Positions 41,889-49,483 of a DNA stretch of 49,483 nt are shown in pieces. How positions within the stretch are numbered: the first letter of the stretch is position 1; the number at the start of each line of letters is the position of its first letter. The position numbers and the translations under genes were made by a program. The notes beneath the pieces were generated by a model. That model did not search any database, was not told where the DNA came from, and saw only the letters and a program-made list of their open reading frames with translations. Origin of the DNA: Candidatus Syntropharchaeum sp. (lineage in GTDB: Archaea > Halobacteriota > Syntropharchaeia > Syntropharchaeales > Syntropharchaeaceae); the NCBI GenBank assembly GCA_026134025.1, contig JAOQII010000007.1, positions 1-49,483 of the forward strand. The letters are read 5' to 3'.

Positions 41889-42001
41889 AAAGTATCTTAT
41901 GCGCAAATTCCAGGATCTGTAAGGAATTTTATCGTCCATTTCTCTGAGCTTTCTTCCAGAATTATTCTGGGAATGCTACACATATAAGATATTAACAGAA
42001 T

Positions 42002-42010
42002 CCTTAAATA
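42002..42010 (+). promoter_or_regulatory. Candidate TATA box for the znu operon
   Basis: CCTTAAATA lies about 28 bases before the GTG at 42031 and 35 before the ATG at 42040. Confidence 0.5.
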
Positions 42011-42039
42011 TTGATAACCCCTCTTTCTCTGTGGTGATC

Positions 42040-42885
42040 ATGCTGAAAAAATGGATCTTATTATTAATCGGGATCGTTCTTGTTTCACTTGTTTCAGGAT
42101 GTATAGCAGAAAAATCTCCTGATGATAGCAAGATAGGTGTTGTTGTTACGATTCTTCCGCAGGAAGCGTTTGTTAAAGCGGTTGGGGGTGATCATGTAGA
42201 TGTAACGGTGATGGTTCCACCTGGTGCAAGCCCGCATACCTATGAGCCGACACCTGGACAGCTAAGGGATCTTGAGGGGGCTGATATATACTTCAAGGTT
42301 GGATCTGGTGTGGACTTTGAGCTTGACTGGATGGATAAGATCACAGCCATGAACCCTGAGATGCTCGTCGTCGATTGTTCAGAAGGGATCGCGAAGATCG
42401 GAGATGATCCGCATATCTGGAACTCACCCGTCAACGCTAAAAAAATGGTGGAAAACGTTTGTGCTGGACTCATACAGGTAGATCCTTTAAATGCAGCGTA
42501 TTATACAGCGAACAAAGATGAATACCTACGGGAACTCGATGATCTTGATGGATACATTCATGCGAGGCTTGATGGTTTTACAAACAGAGCTTTCATGATA
42601 TACCATCCTTCGTTTGGATACTTTGCTGATGAATATAATCTGACGCAGATCGCGATCGCGGATGAAGGAAAAGAACCAACCCCGCAGGTCATGCAAAGTT
42701 GTATCGATAATGCAGAGCGGTATAATCTCTCTTATGTCTATGTGGCACCGCAATTTGCGACGCAGCATGCTGAGACGATCGCCCATGAGATCGGTGGAGA
42801 AATAGTTTTTATAGATCCACTTGATAAAAACTATATCGCGAATATGCGATCTGTAGCTGCTTCACTCTCACTGGAGATGGAATGA
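42040..42885 (+). CDS. znuA: Zinc/manganese-type ABC substrate-binding lipoprotein ZnuA
   Basis: 281 residues from ATG 42040 ([11 protein letters not shown]); GTG 42031 is the alternative. A lipobox-like VSGC follows the signal segment. Cluster A-I binding-protein features are [31 protein letters not shown] and [13 protein letters not shown]. Candidate metal ligands are His in SPHTYE, His in DPHIW, His in [13 protein letters not shown] and an acidic residue in FIDPLDKNY. The His-rich loop common in zinc binders is missing, so zinc versus manganese is open. The gene overlaps znuC by four bases. Confidence 0.9.
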   Translation: MLKKWILLLIGIVLVSLVSGCIAEKSPDDSKIGVVVTILPQEAFVKAVGGDHVDVTVMVPPGASPHTYEPTPGQLRDLEGADIYFKVGSGVDFELDWMDKITAMNPEMLVVDCSEGIAKIGDDPHIWNSPVNAKKMVENVCAGLIQVDPLNAAYYTANKDEYLRELDDLDGYIHARLDGFTNRAFMIYHPSFGYFADEYNLTQIAIADEGKEPTPQVMQSCIDNAERYNLSYVYVAPQFATQHAETIAHEIGGEIVFIDPLDKNYIANMRSVAASLSLEME

Positions 42886-43628
42886 CCGAAGAGATCGTTG
42901 GCTTGAAGAATATATGGGTTTACTACAATGATATTCCTATCCTTGAAGATGTTACGCTCTCTATAAAACAGACCGATTTTCTTGCAATCATCGGACCAAA
43001 CGGTGGTGGGAAAACGACATTATTGAAGGTCATTCTTGGACTGATCAAACCTGATAGCGGAGAGATCGAAGTTTTTGGAGAAAGTCCACGAGAGGGTCGG
43101 AGACTGATCGGCTACCTTCCTCAATATACACACTTTGATCTGAATTTCCCGATAAGTGTCTTTGATGTAGTCATGATGGGAAGGTATAAACAGAAATTCA
43201 AGCGTTATTCAAAGAAGGATCATGAGATCACACTCGATGCGCTTGAAACCGTGGGTATGCTTGAGTTCAAAGACAGACAGATCGGTAGATTATCGGGCGG
43301 ACAGATACAGCGGGTCTTTGTGGCAAGGGCGATCGTGCGAGAGCCAAAACTGCTTCTTCTCGATGAACCGACAGCAAGCATCGATCCTGAGATGCAAAAA
43401 GTATTTTATGAAATGCTCCTGGAACTCAAGAAAAAAATGGCGATTGTTCTGGTGACGCATGATACCAGCGTTGTATCAACGTACGTCGATGAGATCGCAT
43501 GCCTGAATCGCAGACTATTCTATCATGGAAAGCTGGAAGGAGGTATTGGAATGCTTGAGGAGATATACAAATGCCCGATCGAAGTACTCGCTCACGGAAC
43601 GCCACACAGAGTATTGAAAACGCATTAA
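42882..43628 (+). CDS. znuC: Zinc-type ABC transporter ATPase ZnuC
   Basis: 248 residues. Walker A is [17 protein letters not shown], the Q-loop is [25 protein letters not shown] (a family hallmark), the signature is [13 protein letters not shown], Walker B is [12 protein letters not shown] and the His switch is VTHDTS. It abuts the ogg gene with no gap. Its permease, znuB, follows ogg. Confidence 0.93.
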   Translation: MTEEIVGLKNIWVYYNDIPILEDVTLSIKQTDFLAIIGPNGGGKTTLLKVILGLIKPDSGEIEVFGESPREGRRLIGYLPQYTHFDLNFPISVFDVVMMGRYKQKFKRYSKKDHEITLDALETVGMLEFKDRQIGRLSGGQIQRVFVARAIVREPKLLLLDEPTASIDPEMQKVFYEMLLELKKKMAIVLVTHDTSVVSTYVDEIACLNRRLFYHGKLEGGIGMLEEIYKCPIEVLAHGTPHRVLKTH

Positions 43629-44531
43629 ATGGAACTAAAACTTGATGAAACAAGACCATTTAACCTGGATCATACGCTGAGCTGCGGGCAGGTCTTTAGA
43701 TGGGAGAAAATAGATAGATGGTGGGAAGGGGTTGTGGAGGGAAATGTCATCAGGATAACTCAGGAAAGAGACCGATTACTTTTTCGCACCAACCACAGCG
43801 CAGAAGATTGTGCTGAATTCTTAAAAAACTACTTACGCCTGGATGATGATCTACCGATGATTCTATCTTCGATAGATAAGGACAGTTGGGTTAATAGCGC
43901 GATTCAGAAATTTCATGGATTGAGACTTATCAGGCAAAATCCGTGGGAGTGTCTGATCTCCTATATCTGTGCAACAAATACAAACATCCCGGCCATCAAA
44001 AATCGGATCCTGGAGCTATCTAAAAGATTTGGTGATGAAGTTACTTTTGAGGATAAGGTGTTTTATACGTTCCCAGAGCCACAAGAACTTGCAGAGGCTG
44101 ATCTGGATGAATTGAAAAGCTGTGGGCTCGGATACAGGGCAAAATATGTATTGAAAACCGCAAAGAAAATTAAAGCCAGCCCCGATCTTTTGAAAGCGTT
44201 CAAAAGTTTGGAGTATGAAGAACTGCGCAAGGGGCTGCTCTCATTAGCGGGGGTTGGTCCCAAGGTTGCAGACTGCATCACATTGTTTGCATTTGATAAG
44301 CTGGAGGCGTTTCCGATCGATGTCTGGGTTAGAAGGGTGATGTATCAGCGATATCTCAAAAAGGAGATCCCTCAATACCCAAAAACAGGACGTGCTAAAC
44401 CACTCACAGGATCCGAGTATGATGAGCTTCGCTCATTTGCCTGGAGATATTTTGGAAAATACGCAGGTTATGCACAGCAATATCTATTTTACCACATTCG
44501 GATAGAGGAATCGAGGAGGATGAGTGGATGA
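43629..44531 (+). CDS. ogg: 8-oxoguanine DNA glycosylase/AP lyase (Ogg1 type)
   Basis: 300 residues. The N-terminal domain [17 protein letters not shown] is typical of Ogg1. The HhH-GPD motif is [12 protein letters not shown], with catalytic Lys 212 and Asp 231 (FPIDVWVRR). It removes 8-oxoguanine opposite C and cleaves the strand by beta-elimination. It starts immediately after the znuC stop and overlaps znuB by four bases, so it is embedded in a metal-transport operon. It may be simple co-transcription, or joint expression when metal imbalance raises oxidative damage. Confidence 0.93.
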   Translation: MELKLDETRPFNLDHTLSCGQVFRWEKIDRWWEGVVEGNVIRITQERDRLLFRTNHSAEDCAEFLKNYLRLDDDLPMILSSIDKDSWVNSAIQKFHGLRLIRQNPWECLISYICATNTNIPAIKNRILELSKRFGDEVTFEDKVFYTFPEPQELAEADLDELKSCGLGYRAKYVLKTAKKIKASPDLLKAFKSLEYEELRKGLLSLAGVGPKVADCITLFAFDKLEAFPIDVWVRRVMYQRYLKKEIPQYPKTGRAKPLTGSEYDELRSFAWRYFGKYAGYAQQYLFYHIRIEESRRMSG

Positions 44532-45328
44532 TCGAGATTCTTCAGTATGAATTTATGCAAAACGCCCTCCTTGCCGCCATTCTCGTGAGTGTTGCCTGCG
44601 GGATCGTTGGCACGTATGTCGTTATAAACCGAATCGTCTTTATAAGTGGAGGGATCTCGCATACAGCATTTGGGGGGATCGGTCTTGGCTATCTCATAGG
44701 AATAGACCCCATACTTACAGCCATCCCGTTTTGCATACTTGCTGCGATCGGTATTGGAACGATCAGTAAGGAGACAGATGTGAGCGAGGATACAGCCATC
44801 GGGATATTATGGACGATGGGGATGGCACTTGGGATCATATTCATCGGGCTGAGTCCTGGTTATGCACCTGACCTCTTCAGCTACCTATTTGGGAGCATTC
44901 TAACGGTTCCCACCTTTGATCTTGCTATAATGGTGGTTCTGGATCTTATCATTATTCTTACAGTGCTTCTATTCTACAGGGAGTTTTCAGCGATCTCATT
45001 TGATGAAGAATTTGCAGAGATCGTCGGAATTCCAACAAAATGGCTATACATACTCCTTCTGTGTATGGTTGCCCTGAGTGTGGTTGTCCTTATCAGGGTC
45101 GTGGGGGTAATCCTTGTAATCGCGCTTCTGGCAATTCCAGCAGCAATAAGTGGGCAGTTCACCCATAAAATAAAAAATATAATGCTCCTCTCGATTGTGA
45201 TCGGAATGATTCTGACTGTAGCTGGTCTATGGCTATCTTACATCCTTGATCTGGCATCAGGTGCAACGATCGTTATGGTTTTGGGGGTTGCTTTTTTTGT
45301 GGCTTCAGTTTTGAAGAGATCTGTGTGA
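44528..45328 (+). CDS. znuB: Zinc-type ABC transporter permease ZnuB
   Basis: 266-residue ABC-3 permease with about eight membrane helices. Conserved segments are [49 protein letters not shown] and [21 protein letters not shown]. It completes the znuACB transporter. The IS element begins eight bases after its stop codon, so the insertion left the gene intact. Confidence 0.93.
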   Translation: MIEILQYEFMQNALLAAILVSVACGIVGTYVVINRIVFISGGISHTAFGGIGLGYLIGIDPILTAIPFCILAAIGIGTISKETDVSEDTAIGILWTMGMALGIIFIGLSPGYAPDLFSYLFGSILTVPTFDLAIMVVLDLIIILTVLLFYREFSAISFDEEFAEIVGIPTKWLYILLLCMVALSVVVLIRVVGVILVIALLAIPAAISGQFTHKIKNIMLLSIVIGMILTVAGLWLSYILDLASGATIVMVLGVAFFVASVLKRSV

Positions 45329-45363
45329 TTGAGTGCTGTAGAACTATCCACGAGATAGCAAAT

Positions 45364-45379
45364 GAACTCATTTCAAAAC
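45364..45379 (+). repeat. IS left terminal inverted repeat (inner 16 bp)
   Basis: GAACTCATTTCAAAAC, the exact reverse complement of 46206-46221. The outer CTGTAGAACT lies 20 bases further left because of an apparent 23-bp insertion. Confidence 0.85.
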
Positions 45380-45381
45380 CC

Positions 45382-45822
45382 TCAGCACCATCCTGATACA
45401 TGCCAAATTGACAGCCGCTCGAACCTCACCAGTATCCTCTTGAATGACTCGATCCAGGCGTTAAATCGCTCCACTGCACTCCTGTTTCTCATATAACCAT
45501 CCTTATCCAGCCTTGTTGGTCTTCCCCGCTTGGGAAACTTCCTGTTTCTTTTATTAACAGGAATATTTGACTTTATACCTCTCCCCCTGAGGTAACTACG
45601 TATCTCATCCGAATCATAGGCAGGATCTGCATTCACCTCATCCGGTCTCGTTCTGGGTCTTCCTCTCTCACCTTTTAGCGATATCTTATCGACCAGGTCT
45701 ATGAAATAAGGGCTGTCCTGGTCATTTGCAGCACTTATCTCGATGCTCAATGGCATCCCCTCCTTGCTGACTGCAACGTGGATCTTCGTCCCTTTTATCA
45801 TCTTGTGCCCGTTGTAACCCAC
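45382..45822 (-). CDS. IS5-family transposase, second frame (OrfB part)
   Basis: This frame holds the end of the DDE catalytic core: GYNGHKMIKGTKIHVAV, ADPAYDSDEIRSYLRGRGI with the second Asp, and RSAVERFNAWIESFKRIL with the Glu. It is read by a -1 frameshift from the upstream frame at a run of six A followed by G on the minus strand (45833-45839): the -1 frame continues GEYVGYNGHKMIKG, as in intact relatives. Its own ATG at 45822 is unlikely to be the true start. Confidence 0.88.
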   Translation of the reverse strand: MGYNGHKMIKGTKIHVAVSKEGMPLSIEISAANDQDSPYFIDLVDKISLKGERGRPRTRPDEVNADPAYDSDEIRSYLRGRGIKSNIPVNKRNRKFPKRGRPTRLDKDGYMRNRSAVERFNAWIESFKRILVRFERLSIWHVSGWC

Positions 45823-46154
45823 ATATTCGCCCCTTTTTTGGCTGGGATTGTCTTACTATCGACCGAAACAGACTCAAGGGAGATAAGGCCAGCCTGGTGC
45901 GCTCTATCTCGCAGTGCCTGGAGAATCCTCCCCCATACTTCCTCTTCTTCCCATCTCTTCAGCCTTCTCCATGCAGTAGAATAGGATCCGTACTCTCTGG
46001 GTAAATCCATCCATTTGCATCCTGTTGTGAGGACGTAGAGGATGGCGTTGAGCGTTTTTCTATCATCTGCTCTCGGTCTTCCTGTCGGGGCAGGTGGCGG
46101 AAGGAGTGGTTCGATAAGTTCCCATTCCTCGTCAGTCAATTTCTCAAATTTCAT
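45798..46154 (-). CDS. IS5-family transposase, first frame (OrfA part)
   Basis: MKFEKLTDEEWELIEPLLPPPAPTGRPRADDRKTLNAILYVLTTGC is the DUF4096/IS5 N-terminus. The first catalytic Asp occurs near SVSVDSKTIP. The frame ends shortly after KKGANMWV, overlapping the second frame by 25 bases across the slippery run at 45833-45839. Such programmed frameshifting is normal for this IS group, so the element may be active. Confidence 0.88.
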   Translation of the reverse strand: MKFEKLTDEEWELIEPLLPPPAPTGRPRADDRKTLNAILYVLTTGCKWMDLPREYGSYSTAWRRLKRWEEEEVWGRILQALRDRAHQAGLISLESVSVDSKTIPAKKGANMWVTTGTR

Positions 46155-46205
46155 ATCATCCCCTCAGATGATGTTAGTTTGTTATTGAGGGGATCTTATA
46201 TAAAT

Positions 46206-46226
46206 GTTTTGAAATGAGTTCTACAG
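46206..46226 (+). repeat. IS right terminal inverted repeat
   Basis: The 21 bases ending in CTACAG are the reverse complement of the left end once the 23-bp insertion there is removed. Confidence 0.85.
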
Positions 46227-46357
46227 AAAAAAATGGGACGGTGCCGGATAACATAGAGGCTCTGAGGAGGATAATCGAAAGAACATTCAGTAGGCTTGCA
46301 GAGAGTTTATCATTTGCTAAGTCGTGGATAGAAAAATTCATCCCATCGTGGATTTAG
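46214..46357 (+). pseudogene. Short frame reading out of the IS end (47 aa), gene remnant
   Basis: An ATG inside the right inverted repeat opens a frame MSSTEKNGTVPDNIEALRRI continuing to TAG 46355-46357, with a helical SLSFAKSWIEKFIPSWI end. It is probably the 3' remainder of a gene cut by the IS. The family is not recognised. Confidence 0.35.
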
Positions 46358-46384
46358 TTTTGCGGGGGACTATAATTGGATATA

Positions 46385-46732
46385 CCAACTATAATCACGC
46401 ATGATAAGCGCGTTGATAGAGCTTTAAAGGGCGATAGGTTGATGAAGGCTACAACAGGACTATCTGTGTCAGAATTCAATGGCATAACGCTAAAGTTTGG
46501 TCAGGAGATTGAAGTTGAGAAATGGAACAGAGGGGTATGAGCGGAGTTGAGCAAGGCGACAGAGAAAGGAGTTCTGGAGGCGGTAGAAAACGAAATTTAA
46601 GAACCGTCTCAGAGAAGCTATTTTTCATCCTGCTTTATTTCAAGTGCTATCCAACATATCCAGAAATTGACGCCAATCCTGGAGAATCTGCTATATAAAG
46701 TTCAGAGTCCTTGTAGAACACGCTACGGCTAA
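46385..46732 (+). pseudogene. Decayed DDE transposase with frameshifts and an internal deletion
   Basis: Pieces in three frames match the same kind of transposase. The first is RALKGDRLMKATTGLSVSEF; the second is GGGRKRNLRTVSEKLFFILL followed by YFKCYPT; the third is KLTPILENLLYK, which should come about 25 residues later. The region between YFKCYPT and KLTPILE is missing, so an internal deletion as well as frameshifts has inactivated it. It differs from the intact IS beside it. The rest of the gap to 46832 holds no further gene that I can see. Confidence 0.75.
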
Positions 46733-46806
46733 GATTGAGCGGTGTGGGATGAGTGGATACGTTCGTTATGGGGTGTTATTTTGCAACAGGTCTATTGTAT
46801 AGAGGT

Positions 46807-46825
46807 GGGTAAATCAAAATACTCT
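46807..46825. repeat. 19-bp repeat, copy 2
   Basis: Identical to 126-144. It lies eight bases past the arlG stop on the downstream side of that operon. Confidence 0.7.
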
Positions 46826-46832
46826 CTTTTAA

Positions 46833-47282
46833 TTATATCCTGAAGTCCATCGTATCTGAGATCCCATTCTCGGTAATAATCCGTAGACTGTGGTCGCCAC
46901 TCGATATCTCCGAACTTGCGACGTTCACCTCAAGTACTTCCCCCTCTCGCCATGTCGTCTCCCCTGTATCAAGTACTTTGAGAACAGTTGAGCCATCGGT
47001 TATGTACTTACCATCCACAAATACATTGACCTGATTTATATCAAGGTTTGTTTTACCTGTATTCTTTACATAGAAAACCCTGTAGCTACCGTTTGTAGGT
47101 ATCTGGCTAGAATCACTTATAATCGTGATATCGGTCTTTATCTGTTTTGAGAGTGCCGTCCCACTACTTATTGATGCATCGCTGATGGAGTGGACGTTGA
47201 CGCTGATAACACCTACCACAAGCGTTGCCAAAACCATCGCTGCTGCAAAGAATATAACATGCGATGCTCCAACATCAGACAT
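46833..47282 (-). CDS. arlG: Archaellum stator protein ArlG (FlaG)
   Basis: 149 residues. The N-terminal class III-like membrane helix is SHVIFFAAAMVLATLVVGVISVNVHSI, followed by a beta-sandwich domain with YRVFYVKNTGKTNLDINQVNVFVDGKYI, typical of FlaF/FlaG. In the archaellum it forms the periplasmic stator with ArlF on the S-layer side. It follows arlF by 15 bases. In most archaea arlH, arlI and arlJ come next; here the gene is followed by transposase debris. Confidence 0.88.
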   Translation of the reverse strand: MSDVGASHVIFFAAAMVLATLVVGVISVNVHSISDASISSGTALSKQIKTDITIISDSSQIPTNGSYRVFYVKNTGKTNLDINQVNVFVDGKYITDGSTVLKVLDTGETTWREGEVLEVNVASSEISSGDHSLRIITENGISDTMDFRI

Positions 47283-47297
47283 ATATTATCATCCACC

Positions 47298-47741
47298 TCA
47301 AGTCCCGTAACAATCTGATACGCCATTCCCTGCGATCACTTTTATTCGCGTGGGATCTGACGCTATACCTGATACTTTGATCTCAAGCGTCTCTTCCGGA
47401 GCCCAAACAGTCGTATCTGCTCCATCAACAAGAAGTGATGTGATATTACCTGTCTGCATTCTTCCATCAACTATCACGTCAATCTCATCAGTATCAAGCG
47501 TGATGCTCCCACTATTATCAACATCGATCGTCAGGATATCCAGAGTTGGGTTGTAGCTCGTTTGTACAATCTCAAGATCGGTCTGAAGCTCGTTTAGCAT
47601 CCTTTCCTGCCTTATTTCTTTTGCATCATCAATTAAATTTGATCGATAATCGTAAGAGGATACAAGGATACTTGAGAGCGCCAGAAAAGCCACGAGAAAT
47701 ATCGCAAATGTCACTGAGACACTAAATCCCATACTCTCCAC
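47298..47741 (-). CDS. arlF: Archaellum protein ArlF (FlaF)
   Basis: 147 residues. The N-terminal helix is FSVSVTFAIFLVAFLALSSILVSSYDYR, then a helix with RQERMLNELQTDLEI and a beta-sandwich (LDILTIDVDNSGSITLDTDEIDVIVDGRM). ArlF binds the S-layer protein and anchors the archaellum motor. It overlaps the arlD/E gene by 20 bases and precedes arlG, the normal operon order. Confidence 0.88.
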   Translation of the reverse strand: MESMGFSVSVTFAIFLVAFLALSSILVSSYDYRSNLIDDAKEIRQERMLNELQTDLEIVQTSYNPTLDILTIDVDNSGSITLDTDEIDVIVDGRMQTGNITSLLVDGADTTVWAPEETLEIKVSGIASDPTRIKVIAGNGVSDCYGT

Positions 47742-49182
47742 CCATCAGGTTCTTGAGTTTCAATACCTCCTGCTCTACGAGGTTCACCGTGATCATATCG
47801 ACCTCATTGCCACGTATCATCTCGATGAACAGGAGCGACTTCTTGTGATCCTCGGGAGCAAGCCTCCACTCCGCTTTGTCCTTGTAGTAGTCTATCCCTG
47901 CTGCATACTCCATCGCCTGATTTCTTAGCTCTTTGGTGACCCATCCAATATGGACGTAGTAGTTCAGCGCCTCAAGGAGGTTGTTTCTACCAACGCGCTC
48001 AAGCAGAAACTCAACCCACCTTATGAGAACGAGTGATTTCACAGGATCATTCTCAATCCGTTCGAGCTGTTCGAACCCAGTCTTAGCCTGCTTTTGTGGC
48101 GCTTCCGATGTCGCTGCATTTTCAACCACGAGACTTTCTGATGTGGGTGTTTGAGTTTTCAGATCCTTAAGTTCCTCTATAACCTCTTTAAATGACTCCA
48201 ATTCGCTCTTTATCTTATCCTCTTCCATTCCAAGCTCTGTCAAACGCTGAAATATATTATTGAACTTAAGATCAAGCTCAGAACTATTCAAACCGCCTTC
48301 ATTGATACGCCCCTCGATCTGATCTATCTTCTGCGAGAGATTGTTGACCATCTCTGTGATCGTATCAAGAGCACCACCACCTTCCTGCCCCTGTATATTA
48401 TTGATCCGAGCTTCGATGTTCCTGACCACCGCGGCGACCTCCTCCAACGATCCGATCCGAGCTTCGATCTGGTCAAACCGTTCGGTCACAGCAGAACTCA
48501 TCCCAGTCTCCCCTACAAATGGATTTACCTGGTCAGATACAACTTCATAAAGGCTTAAAAATTGTATTGTCGTCTCATCAAGTTTCTTTAACTTATCTAT
48601 CACCTCATCATTCTCTTTCTTGAGTATTGAGATCGACACATCTGACTTACTCAGCTTGGTCTCAAGCTCATCAAGCCTGTCAAGGATTGCTGCAATATCG
48701 CCCCCACCCCCCACTTTCTTCGGCGATGCCTCCTCTTCAAAATCATCATCTTCAAAATCATCATCTTCAAAATCATCATCTTCAAAATCATCATCCTCCA
48801 TGATATCCTCCCTCTCTTTTTTTTCATTCTCACCTAATAGATCATCATCAAAACCTTCGTCCTCATCCTCAAAATCATCTATCTCAAAATCATCATCCTC
48901 TTCTTTTGCTTCCATTTCTCCACTGTCCTTGAGATCAAAAAAATCATCAAGATCGTCTTCATTCTTTTCTTTCTTACTTTTCCTTTTCTTGCCGCCTCCT
49001 TCACCTGCGAGTGCCTTAAATTTGTTCTTGAGTGAGTTTTTCCTGATACGACTTATCCTATCCGTATCTATCAGATTTTTCCTGGTTTTCTTGGATTTAG
49101 AATCAAGATTTACAAATGGATTCGAAAGATTCTTGATATTCAAAGCCCCTTTAAATGAGTTGAGTGCTTTATCTATATTCAT
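47722..49182 (-). CDS. arlD: Archaellum protein ArlD/ArlE (FlaD/E) with acidic N-terminal region
   Basis: 486 residues. The C-terminal FlaD/E domain (about 385-486) is DPVKSLVLIRWVEFLLERVGRNNLLEALNYYVHIGWVTKELRNQ, the family signature. A central region of about 150 residues is coiled coil (repeated LEEVAAVV, IEARINNIQ, KIDQIEGRI). The N-terminal part is lysine-rich and then very acidic, including four repeats of DDDFE. ArlC/D/E form the cytosolic ring linking the motor to the chemotaxis adaptor. Fused ArlC/D/E-like proteins are known, so the subclass is uncertain. It starts at ATG 49182 after its own TATA. Confidence 0.88.
   Translation of the reverse strand: MNIDKALNSFKGALNIKNLSNPFVNLDSKSKKTRKNLIDTDRISRIRKNSLKNKFKALAGEGGGKKRKSKKEKNEDDLDDFFDLKDSGEMEAKEEDDDFEIDDFEDEDEGFDDDLLGENEKKEREDIMEDDDFEDDDFEDDDFEDDDFEEEASPKKVGGGGDIAAILDRLDELETKLSKSDVSISILKKENDEVIDKLKKLDETTIQFLSLYEVVSDQVNPFVGETGMSSAVTERFDQIEARIGSLEEVAAVVRNIEARINNIQGQEGGGALDTITEMVNNLSQKIDQIEGRINEGGLNSSELDLKFNNIFQRLTELGMEEDKIKSELESFKEVIEELKDLKTQTPTSESLVVENAATSEAPQKQAKTGFEQLERIENDPVKSLVLIRWVEFLLERVGRNNLLEALNYYVHIGWVTKELRNQAMEYAAGIDYYKDKAEWRLAPEDHKKSLLFIEMIRGNEVDMITVNLVEQEVLKLKNLMGGEYGI
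48736..48795. repeat. Four tandem 15-bp repeats within arlD/E
   Basis: TTCAAAATCATCATC repeated four times without change (plus-strand reading). It encodes DDDFE units in the acidic region of the archaellum protein. A length-variable site is expected. Confidence 0.9.
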
Positions 49183-49205
49183 ATAAAATATATGGAATGG
49201 AATTA

Positions 49206-49216
49206 ATATTTAAGTA
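49206..49216 (-). promoter_or_regulatory. Candidate TATA box for the arl operon
   Basis: Minus-strand TACTTAAATAT about 27 bases before ATG 49182, giving a near-leaderless transcript. Confidence 0.5.
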
Positions 49217-49281
49217 TTGACATTTTTTTTATGTTTGAGAAATTTAAAGTTTATACAATTTAAAATATTTATCCACAATTT

Positions 49282-49380
49282 CTAATTTATTTTAGTGGCT
49301 AAGTATCCCTCACCCTCCAGCATCGTTAGGTTTCCATAGCTACGAGAGGGATACATTAGACCTCTTGCGTAATTATTCAT
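49282..49380 (-). CDS. Possible leaderless mini-ORF (32 aa) or small RNA
   Basis: The 300 bases upstream of the arl operon contain a frame MNNYARGLMYPSRSYGNLTM ending at TAG 49282-49284. A TATA-like CTCTATAAAAAG (minus strand, 49394-49405) sits about 25 bases before its ATG, as expected for a leaderless start. A 9-bp inverted repeat (49303-49311 and 49346-49354) lies inside, so the transcript could instead be a structured RNA. No family is recognised. Confidence 0.3.
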   Translation of the reverse strand: MNNYARGLMYPSRSYGNLTMLEGEGYLATKIN

Positions 49381-49393
49381 ACTCAGACCATCT

Positions 49394-49405
49394 CTTTTTA
49401 TAGAG
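49394..49405 (-). promoter_or_regulatory. Candidate TATA box upstream of the mini-ORF
   Basis: Minus-strand CTCTATAAAAAG, well formed compared with other TATA candidates in the window. Confidence 0.4.
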
Positions 49406-49483
49406 AACTTTGAAAACCCCCCCCACCCTCAACCCTACCAAACACAACAAACAACTAAAAAATCTTTTTAACCAAAACCGAAA

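Larger units (their letters stand above)
45336..46226 (-). mobile_element. IS5-family insertion sequence
   Basis: An element of about 890 bp with a two-frame transposase on the minus strand. The right inverted repeat is GTTTTGAAATGAGTTCTACAG minus its last base at most (46206-46226). The left repeat has the same 21 bp but split by 23 extra bases: CTGTAGAACT (45336-45345) and CATTTCAAAAC, with an uninterrupted 16-bp match at 45364-45379. No target duplication is obvious. It sits between znuB and a degraded gene region. Confidence 0.85.

Noticed and set aside
45382-46154. Two independent transposase genes
   Set aside because: The second frame continues the first through an A6G slippery run and has no convincing own start, so they form one frameshifted transposase.
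48620-49186. Serine-rich plus-strand ORF opposite arlD/E
   Set aside because: The composition is simply the complement of the acidic/lysine codons of the real minus-strand gene.
49303-49354. A transcription terminator for a gene entering from the right
   Set aside because: The 9-bp repeat has a long 34-base loop and no T-run next to it.
1-49483. tRNA or rRNA genes, CRISPR arrays and prophage genes
   Set aside because: I found no cloverleaf with a T-loop signature, no regularly spaced repeats and no phage structural genes; the only tandem array is the 15-bp repeat within arlD/E.

Overview
The window looks like chromosome from a euryarchaeon of the methanogen/methane- or alkane-oxidiser lineages (Halobacteriota). 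The support is a methanopterin-biosynthesis gene (mptG), an archaeal MCM, archaeal ribosomal protein S15, Trm56, archaellum genes, a bacterial-type gyrA, a CooC-like CO-dehydrogenase nickel ATPase, cytochrome c maturation genes (ccmC, ccmD) and a methylcobalamin:CoM methyltransferase relative. Cohesin and dockerin domains together with PGF-pre-PGF anchors fit an ANME/Syntrophoarchaeum-type organism, but I cannot fix the genus from the sequence alone.

Layout. 1-4.2 kb: the 3' end of an unknown gene, then a minus-strand operon (HD-domain dGTPase-like, secD, trm56, two small unknown genes). 4.2-6.7 kb: queE, ccmC-ccmD and mptG on the plus strand. 6.7-13.2 kb: an envelope cluster with a large surface protein (minus), a membrane-anchored single-cohesin protein, a three-cohesin protein ending in a dockerin, and another anchored cohesin-like protein. 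13.2-26.5 kb: two nickel/peptide-type ABC importer sets with a CooC-like ATPase and a flavin-reductase-like protein between them. 26.6-35.1 kb: a FecB/BtuF-like binding protein, an ABC-2 transporter, a ChlI-ChlD fusion and CobN. 35.2-40.4 kb: gyrA (minus), mcm (plus) and S15 (minus). 40.8-45.3 kb: an MtaA-like protein, then a zinc-type ABC operon (znuA, znuC, ogg, znuB). 45.3-46.8 kb: an intact IS5-family element with a frameshift transposase, followed by a decayed second transposase. 46.8-49.2 kb: arlG, arlF and arlD/E on the minus strand, with arlH/I/J missing where the transposase debris begins.

The most striking content is between about 6.7 and 35 kb. All four extracytoplasmic substrate-binding proteins there carry a dockerin: three at the N-terminus just after the signal peptide, one at the C-terminus. 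The dockerin-coding DNA is shared almost unchanged between proteins whose binding domains are unrelated. Next to them lie five cohesin-like modules in three proteins, two of which end in a membrane anchor. A common promoter of about 34 bp precedes five transcription units: the surface protein, the first cohesin protein, the scaffold operon, the cooC/importer operon, and the FecB/ABC-2/chelatase operon. My reading is a cellulosome-like surface scaffold that holds metal- or metallophore-binding receptors, rather than enzymes, near their ABC transporters, with intracellular nickel or cobalt handling (CooC, CobN, ChlID) co-expressed. The domains, duplications and promoter copies are visible in the sequence; the docking interaction and the metal are inferences.
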